DNA of 64,000 nucleotides from Psychrobacter sp. M13 (GTDB lineage: Bacteria; Pseudomonadota; Gammaproteobacteria; Pseudomonadales; Moraxellaceae), in contig NZ_CP132194.1 in the NCBI RefSeq assembly GCF_030718935.1, forward strand, positions 1,860,001 to 1,924,000, read 5' to 3'. Below, piece after piece: positions 9,499-18,932 of the stretch; within the stretch, counting starts at the first letter, position 1, and the number at the start of each line of letters is the position of its first letter. Under the pieces are notes generated by a model. The model was not told where the DNA came from. It made no database searches and saw only the letters and a program-made list of their open reading frames with translations. A program made the position numbers and the translations under genes.

Positions 9499-10554
9499 AT
9501 GAGCGAGCAAACAGCATCCAAAACCGAAGACAATACTAATGATGCTGCCAGCCGACACGGAGCCGCGACCACCGCACGTCAATGGCAGGTGCTATCACAG
9601 TTGCAGCGTAATCGCTGGGTGGGCACGACTCATGTTTATGAGCAGCTCAAGCTGGCAGGGTTTGATATTAGCTTACGTACAGTGCAAAGAGACCTCAACG
9701 CCTTAGCCAAACGCTTTCCGATTGAGAAGAATAACGCCAATCCGCAAGGCTGGCGCTGGTGCGATGATGCGCCACTGCAAAGTCTACCGCATATGAATCT
9801 ATCGCAAGCGGTGGCCTTCAATATGGTTGAGGCCAATCTGACTCAATTATTACCGCCTGCTATTTTAGATGAGTTATTTCCTTGGTTTGATCTAGCGCGA
9901 CGTCAGCTAAAAAATAGCAAGGTTACCCATTCATGGATAGATCGTGTGCGTATTGAGCCTGCCACTCAGCCACTAATTGCCCCGCATATCGACTTAGAGA
10001 GCAAAGACAATATCTATCATGCGTTATTTTATCAGCTGCAGATTCAAGCGTGCTATACCCGTAGCAATAAGCTTGAGGCAAGTGAATATACACTGAACCC
10101 TATCGCTATTATTCAACGTGGGGTCATTATCTATTTGCTCGCAACCCGTACTGATGATCCTGATGTTATTATTCGCACCTTTGCCCTACACCGCTTTACT
10201 AGCGTTGAGCTATTAGAGACTAGCGCCCAAACGCCAAGCGGCTTTCAGTTAGATAGCTATCTAGATGCTGGCGGTATGGGCTTTACCCATCCGCTACTGA
10301 GTCAATTACCTGACCATGGTAAAAACACCGCCATCGAGCTGCACTTTACTAAAAGCGCTGGTAGAAGCTTGACGGAAAGTAAGTTAAGTGACGATCAAAC
10401 GGTAACCCTAAATGACGATGATACCCTGACCATATCGGCAACGGTAAATCTTACCTCACAGCTAGTCTGGTGGTTACGTGGCTTCGGTAATGGCTTGTTG
10501 GCTACTAAGCCCGCTCTGCTTTATCAAGCCGTATCAGGTATTGAATTTGAGTAA
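9499..10554 (+). CDS. WYL-domain transcriptional regulator
   Basis: A 351-residue DeoR/YafY-like regulator. The N-terminal winged helix-turn-helix (about residues 27-80) includes VGTTHVYEQLKLAGFDISLRT, followed by VQRDLNALAKRFPI. The central WYL sensor domain covers roughly 150-240, with NPIAIIQRGVIIYLLA followed by FALHRF, matching the family pattern of a hydrophobic beta-sheet ending in an Arg/His-containing strand. A WCX-type C-terminal part follows (about 265-345). WYL proteins bind small ligands or nucleic acids and often control stress or DNA-damage functions. The target here is unknown. It sits 94 bases before the TerD-like gene on the same strand and might regulate it. Confidence 0.85.
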   Translation: MSEQTASKTEDNTNDAASRHGAATTARQWQVLSQLQRNRWVGTTHVYEQLKLAGFDISLRTVQRDLNALAKRFPIEKNNANPQGWRWCDDAPLQSLPHMNLSQAVAFNMVEANLTQLLPPAILDELFPWFDLARRQLKNSKVTHSWIDRVRIEPATQPLIAPHIDLESKDNIYHALFYQLQIQACYTRSNKLEASEYTLNPIAIIQRGVIIYLLATRTDDPDVIIRTFALHRFTSVELLETSAQTPSGFQLDSYLDAGGMGFTHPLLSQLPDHGKNTAIELHFTKSAGRSLTESKLSDDQTVTLNDDDTLTISATVNLTSQLVWWLRGFGNGLLATKPALLYQAVSGIEFE

Positions 10555-10648
10555 ACCTCTGAATCAGTAAATTTATTGTCGGTTTTATTTTTAAGATAGC
10601 TCATTTATCAAAACTTATGAAAAACCTTTATAACAAAAAAGGAATACT

Positions 10649-11302
10649 ATGGCCATCGCGACTCAACCTACATTGTCTAACAGTCTATCTACATTAGGAC
10701 TCACAGCGAAGACTTTGTTTTTTTCGTTGAACTTTGACTTTACTCCGCCTAAAACTGAGAAAAAGAAAAAGAATCGTTTTAAGCAAAATCAAGGCGCTAT
10801 AGACATTGATATCGCTTGTGTGCTTTATGATAAGCAGTGCACTATTGTAGACATGGTTTGGTTCAAGCAGCTGCGTGATAGTGCTGAGTCTGTTCGCCAT
10901 CAAGGTGATAGCCTAAATGGTAAAGATCGCGGTGAGCAAGCGTTGTATCATGCGCCGCTCGATCAAGAGCAAATCCGCCTTTATTTGAAAGATATTCCTG
11001 CTCAAGTGACTAGTATCGGCCTATTAGCGAACTCTTATTATGAACAGCCCTTCAGACGCGTCCATGCAGGTGAGATACATTTGAGCGATGATGAAGGCAA
11101 TCGGGCTTTTGATATTAATTTAAAACAGTTACCAGGCGATTGTCATACACTTTGGGTAGCAAGCTTACATCGTGAGGTTGGCGATTGGCATTTAATCCTA
11201 CAGAATCTGCCCCTACCTGCCAAGGATCTAGAAAAGGCGGCGCAAGAAGTCGCGCATGAGCTAGCGCGTGCCCTACCCGTACCTCTATCTGTCGCTACCT
11301 GA
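10649..11302 (+). CDS. TerD-family (tellurium resistance / stress) protein
   Basis: A 217-residue cytoplasmic protein with a TerD domain. IDIDIACVLYD is followed by VDMVWFKQLRDSAESVRHQGDSLNG and then VTSIGLLANSYYEQPFRRV, the order of conserved strands around the calcium-binding loop of TerD proteins. The GD after VRHQ and the acidic residues nearby are candidate calcium ligands. A Lys-rich segment (EKKKKNRF, about residues 38-46) precedes the domain. Unlike classical ter loci there are no terA/B/C/Z neighbours, so this is an orphan member, and its link to tellurite is not established. A ribosome-binding site (AAAGGAA) lies about 9 bases before the ATG. Confidence 0.8.
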   Translation: MAIATQPTLSNSLSTLGLTAKTLFFSLNFDFTPPKTEKKKKNRFKQNQGAIDIDIACVLYDKQCTIVDMVWFKQLRDSAESVRHQGDSLNGKDRGEQALYHAPLDQEQIRLYLKDIPAQVTSIGLLANSYYEQPFRRVHAGEIHLSDDEGNRAFDINLKQLPGDCHTLWVASLHREVGDWHLILQNLPLPAKDLEKAAQEVAHELARALPVPLSVAT

Positions 11303-11362
11303 TCTATGACAATCTCATGACAGCATGAGTCTCTACTATGCTGTTTATGCTTGCTTAACGCT

Positions 11363-11400
11363 AAAAAGGCTACTCTCTGTATATAGGGAGCAGCCTTTTT
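11363..11400. terminator. Bidirectional intrinsic terminator
   Basis: AAAAAGGCT and AGCCTTTTT form the arms of a stem with further partial pairing inside. It lies between the convergent TerD-like and channel genes and could stop transcription from both sides. Confidence 0.8.
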
Positions 11401-11433
11401 AATGTCGTAACTTTGACTATACTGTTGAAAAAA

Positions 11434-12411
11434 CTATAAAGACTCACCACAATTAGGGCAAAAGTTCTTTTGCTTTACTTCTTTTTCGCGCTGCTCTAGC
11501 GCTTGCTCGCGCAGTACTTGTAAGACGATAGCCTGTGCCTCTTCTCGATCCAATCCCAGCTCACGGCGTATCTTATCAATCATTGTCTGATTCTGCACTA
11601 GATCAAAATCACCATCGACTAAATACTCACGAAACTGCTGCTCGATCTCATCACGCCGTTGCTCAAGCTCATTGGCAAGGCCTGTGGCCAAAATACCTGC
11701 TGGCAAAGCTGCCAAGCCAACACCCAAGATAGTAATAATAGCACCTAATATCTTGCCTGCATTAGTGATCGGCGTGACATCACCATAACCGACGGTAGTT
11801 AGAGTCACCACCGCCCACCACATCGCTTTAGGTATAGATTCAAACTCCTCAGGCTGGGCATGATTCTCAACTAAATAAATGCCACTAGAGGCGGTCACTA
11901 TCATAATTATTAAAATAAAGATAACCGCTTGAAACGAGCCCTTCTCTTTACTGATAACCACGAGCAGAATACGCATCGAAGCAAAATAGCGCGTAAGCTT
12001 TAAGATTCTAAACAAGCGTAATATACGCAAGAAGCGTAAATCGATACTGACAAAGAAGTTCAAAAAGGCAGGTGCAATAGCGATAAGATCGATCAGTGCT
12101 GAAGGGCTTTTGAGCCACTCCCAACGTTGTCGCCAAGTGGTATTATCAGGCTTAGCCTCAGCGACACTCCAAAACCGTAGCAGATATTCGATCGAAAACA
12201 CCACGATGGAGAAATTTTCAAACCAAGTAAAATAGTCTTGATAAGGGTAATACCACTGATCAACAGACTCAGCAATAACGGCAGCTACGTTAGTCAGGAT
12301 TAACAAAATTAAAAAGTAATCAATGCTCCGACTAAACAAAGTATCGTGGTCATCGTTTTGCAGAATGTCATAAACAAAGTGACGTAAGCGGTGTATGGGA
12401 TGAAATGGCAT
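11434..12411 (-). CDS. Voltage-gated potassium-type ion channel
   Basis: A 325-residue inner-membrane channel subunit with the six-segment layout. The S4-like voltage sensor is LRFLRILRLFRILKLTR (about 125-141), with Arg/Lys spaced every third residue. The pore helix and selectivity filter TVGYGD lie at 206-211, followed by S6. The cytoplasmic C-terminus has a helical region and ends in KNFCPNCGESL, a half zinc ribbon with a single CxxC pair. Family knowledge predicts a homotetramer conducting K+. The upstream neighbour on the same strand also carries a CxxC ribbon and a membrane segment, so the two may interact, but that is inference. Confidence 0.9.
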   Translation of the reverse strand: MPFHPIHRLRHFVYDILQNDDHDTLFSRSIDYFLILLILTNVAAVIAESVDQWYYPYQDYFTWFENFSIVVFSIEYLLRFWSVAEAKPDNTTWRQRWEWLKSPSALIDLIAIAPAFLNFFVSIDLRFLRILRLFRILKLTRYFASMRILLVVISKEKGSFQAVIFILIIMIVTASSGIYLVENHAQPEEFESIPKAMWWAVVTLTTVGYGDVTPITNAGKILGAIITILGVGLAALPAGILATGLANELEQRRDEIEQQFREYLVDGDFDLVQNQTMIDKIRRELGLDREEAQAIVLQVLREQALEQREKEVKQKNFCPNCGESL

Positions 12412-12525
12412 ACTGACCTTAATGGCTAATGGAGCTTATAAAACTCAATTAAAATCTTGAGCGTTTTATAACGTTTAGGGCGTGTTAGAACCTTATTATC
12501 ATGACTTTAATAAAAGCTGTGACAA

Positions 12526-12753
12526 TTATACAAAATTTGCATAATAAATATAGCACAATACCAATAGCAATAAGGCAATGATACCCAACGACCAGCTCAA
12601 AACTTGCTGTTCTTTATAAGAGCTGCTACTTAAGTTATTTGCTGGCACTAACGATAAGCCGCATTCTGGACAACGGTTATCATCTGCGCTCACTACCTGC
12701 ATTAAGCGTGCGCTGTTACAGCGCAGTGGGGAGTTACTACAGTATCCAGTCAT
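12526..12753 (-). CDS. Small zinc-ribbon membrane protein, function unknown
   Basis: A 75-residue protein with cysteines at 5, 12, 28 and 31. RCPECG (residues 27-32) is a zinc-ribbon knuckle. A C-terminal hydrophobic segment follows (about residues 52-72), predicted to anchor it with the ribbon in the cytoplasm. It is located 114 bases upstream of the channel gene on the same strand. No function is recognised. The two Cys pairs make a metal-binding role likely. The ATG lacks a clear ribosome-binding site, so the start is less certain than the gene. Confidence 0.6.
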   Translation of the reverse strand: MTGYCSNSPLRCNSARLMQVVSADDNRCPECGLSLVPANNLSSSSYKEQQVLSWSLGIIALLLLVLCYIYYANFV

Positions 12754-12950
12754 ATATTAACCAATAAGATAGTTCTCTATAAAATTGTTTAGAGTTTATT
12801 TTTAAATCACTACAGTTTGTAAGGGTTTTATATTATAATAATACCTATAAGCTACTAGTTGTTTTTTATAGTAACTTTGTCTCTCAGTAAATGATGCCAT
12901 CCCTCATCAATAATTACTGAATATTATTTATTATGTTAAGGACTTAAACA

Positions 12951-13577
12951 ATGAAACTACAATCCCTAGTTTTAGCCACTGCTACGGCACTTAGTATGAC
13001 CACTGCTTTTGCGGTTCCTGCTGGTACTTGGTCTGTTGCTGCTGGCGCGCACATGGTAGATCCAAAAAGCGACAATGGCACTTTAAATAATGGTCTAAAT
13101 GTTGATGTCGATGATGATATTCGTCCAACAATCAGCGGTGAATACTTTATCGCTAATAACGTCGGTATTGAATTACTAGCAGCTATTCCTTTTCATCATG
13201 ACTTTACTTTGAACGATGCGGCTGGTAATGAAGTCCTTACAGGTAGCACCCAACATCTGCCACCTACTCTGTCATTACAATATCATTTTGATTATGACAA
13301 TATGCCATTAAATATCAAGCCATTCGTAGGTGTTGGTGTCAACTATACGATGTTTTTTAAGGAAAGAATCTCTAATGGTGCAGATTTAGATCTTGATGAT
13401 AGCGTTGGCGTAGCAGGTCATGTTGGTATCGATATTCCGTATGCTGCAACTGAAGCTTTCCGTATTGATGCCCGCTATATGGATATCAAAACTGACGCTA
13501 GCTTGAACGGTGCCGACATCGGTGAGATTGATATCAGCCCTTGGGTTTATGGCGTAGCATTCGTTAAACAGTTCTAA
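12951..13577 (+). CDS. ompW: OmpW-family outer membrane protein
   Basis: A 208-residue eight-stranded beta-barrel porin of the outer membrane. A signal peptide (about residues 1-21, ending TTAFA) is followed by WSVAAGAHMVDPKSDNG, the typical OmpW first strand. The central block with PPTLSLQYHFDYDN and GVGVNYTMFF is conserved, and the last residue is Phe, as expected for BAM-dependent insertion. OmpW proteins pass small hydrophobic molecules. The ATG has a good ribosome-binding site (AAGGA), and a strong terminator follows. Confidence 0.92.
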   Translation: MKLQSLVLATATALSMTTAFAVPAGTWSVAAGAHMVDPKSDNGTLNNGLNVDVDDDIRPTISGEYFIANNVGIELLAAIPFHHDFTLNDAAGNEVLTGSTQHLPPTLSLQYHFDYDNMPLNIKPFVGVGVNYTMFFKERISNGADLDLDDSVGVAGHVGIDIPYAATEAFRIDARYMDIKTDASLNGADIGEIDISPWVYGVAFVKQF

Positions 13578-13607
13578 TATAGGTAAATTTTAGATAAACT
13601 TATTAAT

Positions 13608-13635
13608 AAAAAGCCAGCGTTGATGCTGGCTTTTT
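13608..13635. terminator. Intrinsic terminator after ompW
   Basis: AAAAAGCCAGC, a short loop, then GCTGGCTTTTT. The symmetrical A and T tracts let it act for ompW and also for aceF transcripts coming from the opposite side. Confidence 0.85.
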
Positions 13636-13747
13636 GGTGTCTATTACCTATAAATATCAGGCCTTGAATCAATTAGTTAAGCCCATAAAAAAGACCATCC
13701 GTAGACAGTCTAATTTTTATTAAATCTTCTAGATAGTTAAATCAGCT

Positions 13748-15454
13748 TTACAACAAAATCTTGCGTGGATCAGCCAATAGGCTCGCCACATAACGGGTGA
13801 ATACTGCTGCATCAGCGCCATTGATAACACGATGATCATAAGATAATGATAGTGGTAACATTAAACGCGGTTCGAAGGTCTGTTTGGCAGCATTCCACAC
13901 TAGTTGCATCGTTGCCTCTGAGGCACCTAAGATACCAACTTGTGGCCAGTTAACTAGTGGTGTAAATGCTGTACCACCTAAGATACCTTGGCTTGATATC
14001 GTAAAGCTAGCGCCTTGTAGATCTTTGGTACTAAGCTTTTTATCACGGGCTTTTACAGCCAGCTCGCCAATCTCAATAGCAATCTGCTTGATGCCTTTAT
14101 CTTGCGCATCTTTAATCACAGGAACTATCAAGCCGTCATCAGTAGCGACAGCAATACCCATATTCACGCTTTTGCGTAGGATAACTTGGGTATTATCATC
14201 ACTTAGATGACTATTGAAGCGCGGATGCTGAGTAAGCGCATAAGCAGTAGCCTTAACGATAAAGGCTAAAATAGTCAGACCTATACCTTGTGCTTTCATA
14301 CCGCCTTTAAGCTCACCACGTAGTTTTTCGGTCTCAGTAATATCCGATAGGTCAAACTGAGTCACTTGTGGTAAGTAAGTATTATAGTTGAGCTGCGGTA
14401 TAGACACCTTTTGCAAGCGTGTCAGATCTTGCACCTCAAGCTCGCCCCAGATTGCAGCATTACTCATATCAGGTAATGTAGGCAGACTAGCATGCGCACT
14501 ACTGCTAGTAGCAGGTGCTGCTTGCTGAGTGCTCAAACTGTTTTTTACATGCGCAAACAGATCTTCTTTTAGGATACGCTCATTGATCGCTGAACCACTC
14601 ACCTGAGTGATATCAACACCAAGCTGACGGGCAAGCTTACGCACAGCAGGGCCTGCATAAACCTCTGTTAATTTTTCATTAACTTGAGATTCCGTCAGCT
14701 TAGCAGTCGCTGCTGGTGCAGTACTGGCTGTCGCAGCCTTAGCAGGAGCTTGCTTAGGCTCACCTGTGGTTTGTGTTGCTTGCTTGTCTGCAGTAGACGT
14801 TTTGGCTGTCGGCTCATCAGCTTTAGGCTCATCTACCTGAGCGCTATCATCCGCAGCACTGCCAACGATCACAATAAAGTCTTGGCCATTGGCAACCATA
14901 TCACCAACATTGACTAAGATTTTTTCAATCTTACCCGCCTCTGGTGCTGGTACTTCAACCGAAGCTTTGTCAGATTCGATTAACAGTATTGATTGATCCT
15001 CAGTGACCATATCGCCAACGCTGACCATAATCTCAGCTACTTGCGCTTCATCGACGCCAAGATCAGGCAATGGATGCGTTGTTGCGGATTTTGCTGCCGC
15101 TTTAGCAGATGTGGCTTTAGACTCAGAGGCGTTATCGCTTGCCACTTCAGTCTTAGCTTCATTGCTTTGAGTTTTGTTTTCTGCTGGTTTTTCTTGGGTC
15201 TCAGGTGTGCTTTCGGCGCTATCAGAATCAGCGCTGTCAATTTCAATTAAAAGTACGCCTTCAGTGACCTGATCGCCAATAGCGACATTGATCTTAGTGA
15301 CTTTTCCAGCAGCAGAGCTTGGTACTTCGACTGAGGCTTTGTCAGACTCTAATAATATAATATTATCATCTTTGGCAATCACATCGCCGACTTGTACCAT
15401 AATCTCGCTGACTTCGGCACTATCGACGCCTAAATCGGGGGCTTTAATTTCCAT
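13748..15454 (-). CDS. aceF: Pyruvate dehydrogenase E2, dihydrolipoamide acetyltransferase
   Basis: Core of the pyruvate dehydrogenase complex, transferring acetyl groups from lipoyl-lysine to CoA. It has 568 residues with two N-terminal lipoyl domains, each with an ESDKASVEVP motif (lipoylated lysines about K39 and K163). They are joined by Ala/Lys/Glu-rich flexible linkers. The E1/E3-binding domain (YAGPAVRKLARQLGVD, about 266-303) and the catalytic domain follow. The active-site motif is SYDHRVINGAD (His at about 541) near the C-terminus. It lies 39 bases downstream of aceE and is surely co-transcribed. E3 (lpd) is not in the window. Confidence 0.95.
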   Translation of the reverse strand: MEIKAPDLGVDSAEVSEIMVQVGDVIAKDDNIILLESDKASVEVPSSAAGKVTKINVAIGDQVTEGVLLIEIDSADSDSAESTPETQEKPAENKTQSNEAKTEVASDNASESKATSAKAAAKSATTHPLPDLGVDEAQVAEIMVSVGDMVTEDQSILLIESDKASVEVPAPEAGKIEKILVNVGDMVANGQDFIVIVGSAADDSAQVDEPKADEPTAKTSTADKQATQTTGEPKQAPAKAATASTAPAATAKLTESQVNEKLTEVYAGPAVRKLARQLGVDITQVSGSAINERILKEDLFAHVKNSLSTQQAAPATSSSAHASLPTLPDMSNAAIWGELEVQDLTRLQKVSIPQLNYNTYLPQVTQFDLSDITETEKLRGELKGGMKAQGIGLTILAFIVKATAYALTQHPRFNSHLSDDNTQVILRKSVNMGIAVATDDGLIVPVIKDAQDKGIKQIAIEIGELAVKARDKKLSTKDLQGASFTISSQGILGGTAFTPLVNWPQVGILGASEATMQLVWNAAKQTFEPRLMLPLSLSYDHRVINGADAAVFTRYVASLLADPRKILL

Positions 15455-15493
15455 CCTTACTATCCTTATCTTAAGACTACCTTGTCTTGTAGT

Positions 15494-18307
15494 TTATTCT
15501 GCGACGTCATCATCATTAAGTAACTGGGCATCGGCTTTGTCTTCAGCGCGACCTTCACTACTGATTTCATCATCGTCTTCACCAACAAACTCAGGTACAG
15601 GATTCGGGTTTACCTTGTCAGGCGCAGGTGCATCTGGGAAATGATCATAATGAGGTTGCTGCTGCCATGCTGGTGGCTGATCAACATCGATTCCAAAACT
15701 TGAGATCGCGTCTTTGACCAAGCGCATTTCAACTTCACCTTCATCCGCTAGGCGCTTAAGAGTTGCAACGACAATGTGTGCCGCATCAACATTAAAGAAG
15801 CTACGTAAGTTCTCACGGGTATCCGAGCGACCATAACCATCAGTACCTAAAGTAGTATAAGGACGGTTGTCTGGTAACCAAGCACGGATTTGCTCAGAAT
15901 AATTACGCATATAATCTGTCGCAGCGACTACGATACCTTCGTGCGGTGCTAACTGCTCAGTGATCCAAGAGACTTTTTCCTCTTCCATAGGATGCAGACG
16001 ATTGTAGTCATCACAAGCCATACCATCACGAGTCAGCTCATTAAAGCTCGTTACACTCCAGACGTTAGAGGTAATGTTAAACTCATCTTTTAGGATACGA
16101 GCTGCTTTTTGCACTTCGCGTAAGATGACCCCTGAGCCTAATAGCTGAACTTGAGTTGAACCATTATCTTCTAACAGATACATACCACGTTTGATACCTT
16201 CTTCTACACCTTCTGGCATAGCAGGCTGCTCGTAGTTCTCATTCATGAGCGTCAAGTAATAATAAACGCGCTCGCCTTCACCATACATACGGCGCAGACC
16301 GTCATGCATCACGACTGCCAGCTCATAACCGAAGCAAGGATCATAGCTGACACAGTTTGGCACGACATTGAACAATATCTGCGAATGACCATCTTGATGC
16401 TGTAGACCCTCGCCATTTAGCGTAGTACGGCCTGCTGTCGCGCCTAGTAAGAAACCCTGAGCCTGACAGTCTCCTGCTGCCCAAGCCAAGTCACCAACGC
16501 GCTGGAAACCAAACATTGAGTAGTAAATATACATCGGAATCATCGGTAACGCGTTAACAGAATAGCTGGTTGCCAAAGCAATCCAGGCACTCATAGCACC
16601 CGCTTCATTGATACCTTCTTCTAACATGTGACCGTCGATGGCTTCTTTATAGCCCATCAAAGCTTCGCTATCTTCTGGCGTATATTTTTGCCCAAGAGCA
16701 GAGTAGATACCCAGTTGACGGAACATACCTTCTAATCCAAAGGTGCGTGCTTCGTCAGGTACGATAGGTACCACACGGTCTTGGATGTCTTTGTTTTTTA
16801 GCATGGCCGATAGAAGACGTACAAACACCATAGTCGTCGACTGCTCTTTGCCTTTGCTACCTTGTATTACGCGATCAAAGATAGACAACTCTGGAATATT
16901 TAGTGGAATATGACCACTACGGCGGTTTGGTAGATGACCGCCTAACGCTTCACGGCGACCTTTTAGGTATTTCATCTCCGCTGAACCCTCTTCAGGGCGA
17001 TAAAAAGGTAGCGTCTCTAGCTGCTCATCGGTAAAGGGCAAATCAAAACGATCACGGAAATATACCAAAGCTTCTTGATTAAGCTTTTTGATTTGATGTG
17101 AGTTATTGACTGCTTGCGCTTGGTTAGATAGGCCGTAACCCTTAACCGTCTTAACCAATACAACGGTTGGTTGACCTTTGGTTTTCATCGCTTCACTAAA
17201 CGCAGCATAGACCTTCATCGGATCATGACCACCACGGTTTAGGCGTGAGATGTCATCATCTGTCAAGGCATCTGCCATCTCTTCTAGCTCAGGATATTTA
17301 CCAAAGAACCCTTTGCGCGTAAATTCAGGCGTACGCGCCTCATATAATTGATACTCGCCATCGACCACTTCTTCCATACGGTGTTTGAGCACACCCGTAT
17401 CATCATTGGCAAGCAAACTATCCCACTTACCGCCCCAAATCACCTTTATTACTCGCCAGCCTGCACCGCGGAATACTGACTCGAGCTCTTGAATAATCTT
17501 ACCATTACCACGTACCGGTCCATCAAGACGCTGTAAGTTACAGTTGACTACCCAAATGAGGTTATCAAGCTTCTCACGACCAGCAAGAGAAATAGCACCT
17601 AAGCTTTCTGGCTCATCTGTTTCACCATCACCTAAGAACGCCCAAATTTTGCGCCCTTCCGACTCTAGCAATTTACGGTTTTCCATATAGCGATGGACAT
17701 GCGCATGATAGATCGACATGATCGGACCTAAGCCCATAGATACTGTAGGGAACTGCCAATAATCTGGCATTAGGTAGGGATGTGGGTAGCTTGACAGTCC
17801 CTTGCCGCCTACTTCACGACGAAAGTTATCTAGCTGCTCCTCATCCAAGCGACCTTCTAAATAAGAACGCGCATAGATACCTGGCGCTGAGTGACCTTGG
17901 TAGTAAACCATATCACCGCCAAAATGATCACTGGCAGCGCGGAAAAAGTGGTTAAAACCTGTCTCATAGAGGGTAGCACTAGAGGCAAATGATGCCAAAT
18001 GACCGCCTAAGTCGTCGTCATTTTTGTTTGCACGCATCACCATTGCCAAAGCATTGTAGCGAATCAAGGCACGAATCTTACGCTCAATAGCTGGGTCACC
18101 AGGGTACATCGGCTCATCTTCAACAGCGATAGTATTGACATAAGCAGTGTCCAAACGGTTAAAAGGCAGCCCTTCTTGCACCGCCATGTTGTATAACGCT
18201 TTTAATAAAAACTGTGCGCGATCTTTGTCCGCGTGTTTTATGACGGACTCAAACGCTTCCAGCCATTCTTGGGTTTCGGTGCTATCAGCATCCTTATAAT
18301 AATTCAT
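15494..18307 (-). CDS. aceE: Pyruvate dehydrogenase E1 component (homodimeric)
   Basis: Thiamine-diphosphate enzyme that decarboxylates pyruvate and acetylates the lipoyl groups of E2. It has 937 residues; the usual length is about 890, and the excess is an acidic, disordered C-terminal tail of about 50 residues. The ThDP-binding motif is GDGETDEPES followed by NLIWVVNCN. Other conserved blocks are NRRSGHIPLNIP, EEGINEAGAMSAW and ATDYMRNYSEQIR. It is first in the aceEF operon, and the 1.6 kb upstream is non-coding on this strand. No clear PdhR-type operator was recognised. Confidence 0.95.
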   Translation of the reverse strand: MNYYKDADSTETQEWLEAFESVIKHADKDRAQFLLKALYNMAVQEGLPFNRLDTAYVNTIAVEDEPMYPGDPAIERKIRALIRYNALAMVMRANKNDDDLGGHLASFASSATLYETGFNHFFRAASDHFGGDMVYYQGHSAPGIYARSYLEGRLDEEQLDNFRREVGGKGLSSYPHPYLMPDYWQFPTVSMGLGPIMSIYHAHVHRYMENRKLLESEGRKIWAFLGDGETDEPESLGAISLAGREKLDNLIWVVNCNLQRLDGPVRGNGKIIQELESVFRGAGWRVIKVIWGGKWDSLLANDDTGVLKHRMEEVVDGEYQLYEARTPEFTRKGFFGKYPELEEMADALTDDDISRLNRGGHDPMKVYAAFSEAMKTKGQPTVVLVKTVKGYGLSNQAQAVNNSHQIKKLNQEALVYFRDRFDLPFTDEQLETLPFYRPEEGSAEMKYLKGRREALGGHLPNRRSGHIPLNIPELSIFDRVIQGSKGKEQSTTMVFVRLLSAMLKNKDIQDRVVPIVPDEARTFGLEGMFRQLGIYSALGQKYTPEDSEALMGYKEAIDGHMLEEGINEAGAMSAWIALATSYSVNALPMIPMYIYYSMFGFQRVGDLAWAAGDCQAQGFLLGATAGRTTLNGEGLQHQDGHSQILFNVVPNCVSYDPCFGYELAVVMHDGLRRMYGEGERVYYYLTLMNENYEQPAMPEGVEEGIKRGMYLLEDNGSTQVQLLGSGVILREVQKAARILKDEFNITSNVWSVTSFNELTRDGMACDDYNRLHPMEEEKVSWITEQLAPHEGIVVAATDYMRNYSEQIRAWLPDNRPYTTLGTDGYGRSDTRENLRSFFNVDAAHIVVATLKRLADEGEVEMRLVKDAISSFGIDVDQPPAWQQQPHYDHFPDAPAPDKVNPNPVPEFVGEDDDEISSEGRAEDKADAQLLNDDDVAE

Positions 18308-18790
18308 CTACGATAATCCTTATATATCAGTCGTTCCTGCAATAACAGGGGGTAATTGAACAGTTTGATGAGACAAAGGTAGCTTAACGACGTCCTTGCT
18401 ACATTTAAGCAGTCCTGTGTCCAGCGGGGTAACAGCACTCAAAGGTGTCTGTCAATTTAGTAGGTTGGTGCGATTAGAGGGGTCTAACATGGTAATACAA
18501 AAATTACGACATAACCATAATTGTATAATTATAAAGACTAATGACAAAACTAAAAACCTTTATCTATTCTTTATGATCATTTAATTTTGATAGCACCCTA
18601 ATTGAAATTAAGTCAGATCTTATTCGATACTGTCCATCACTTCATTTAGGGCAGAGTATTGCTATGCTAGAGATTAATCAGTAAATAGGATCGAGTGTTA
18701 TTGATTAGGTTAAGATTAAAGCTCACTTATATTGCAATCGTCTCAAACACAACATCACTCACCACTTGTCTATAAAATGGCGACTATTAG

Positions 18791-18817
18791 CTGACTATAA
18801 CATATAGTCAGTATAAT
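18791..18817 (+). promoter_or_regulatory. Operator-like dyad abutting a -10 box
   Basis: CTGACTATA, ACA, TATAGTCAG is a perfect 9-bp-arm dyad immediately followed by TATAAT (18812-18817). This is the classical geometry of a repressor site overlapping a promoter. No convincing -35 hexamer is visible at 16-18 bp, so an activator or another spacing would be needed. Confidence 0.45.
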
Positions 18818-18825
18818 TTTCCCTT

Positions 18826-18885
18826 ATGCCTAAAACTTATGTACTTGAGAGCTATGTACCTGAAACCTATATACCTAAGAATTAG
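18826..18885 (+). CDS. Possible 19-residue peptide ORF made of pentapeptide repeats
   Basis: ATG to TAG encodes MPKTYVLESYVPETYIPKN, i.e. PKTYV-LESYV-PETYI-PKN. It begins 8 bases after the TATAAT box, so it would have to be translated from a leaderless or near-leaderless message, and no ribosome-binding site is visible. The ORF coincides with a 15-bp tandem repeat, which by itself could create an open frame. Coding status is therefore doubtful. Confidence 0.2.
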   Translation: MPKTYVLESYVPETYIPKN

Positions 18886-18887
18886 TA
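18828..18887. repeat. Four degenerate 15-bp tandem repeats
   Basis: Consecutive 15-base units resembling ACCTGAAACCTATGT, with 3-7 differences between copies. It lies just downstream of the operator-like dyad. Confidence 0.65.
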
Positions 18888-18932
18888 AATAAAAGACTTG
18901 ATAGCCTCTATACATAGAATTATAGCCCGTTA

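Noticed and set aside
18396..18584. 62-codon plus-strand frame upstream of aceE
   Set aside because: Low-complexity, no ribosome-binding site, no recognisable protein character, within the aceE leader region.
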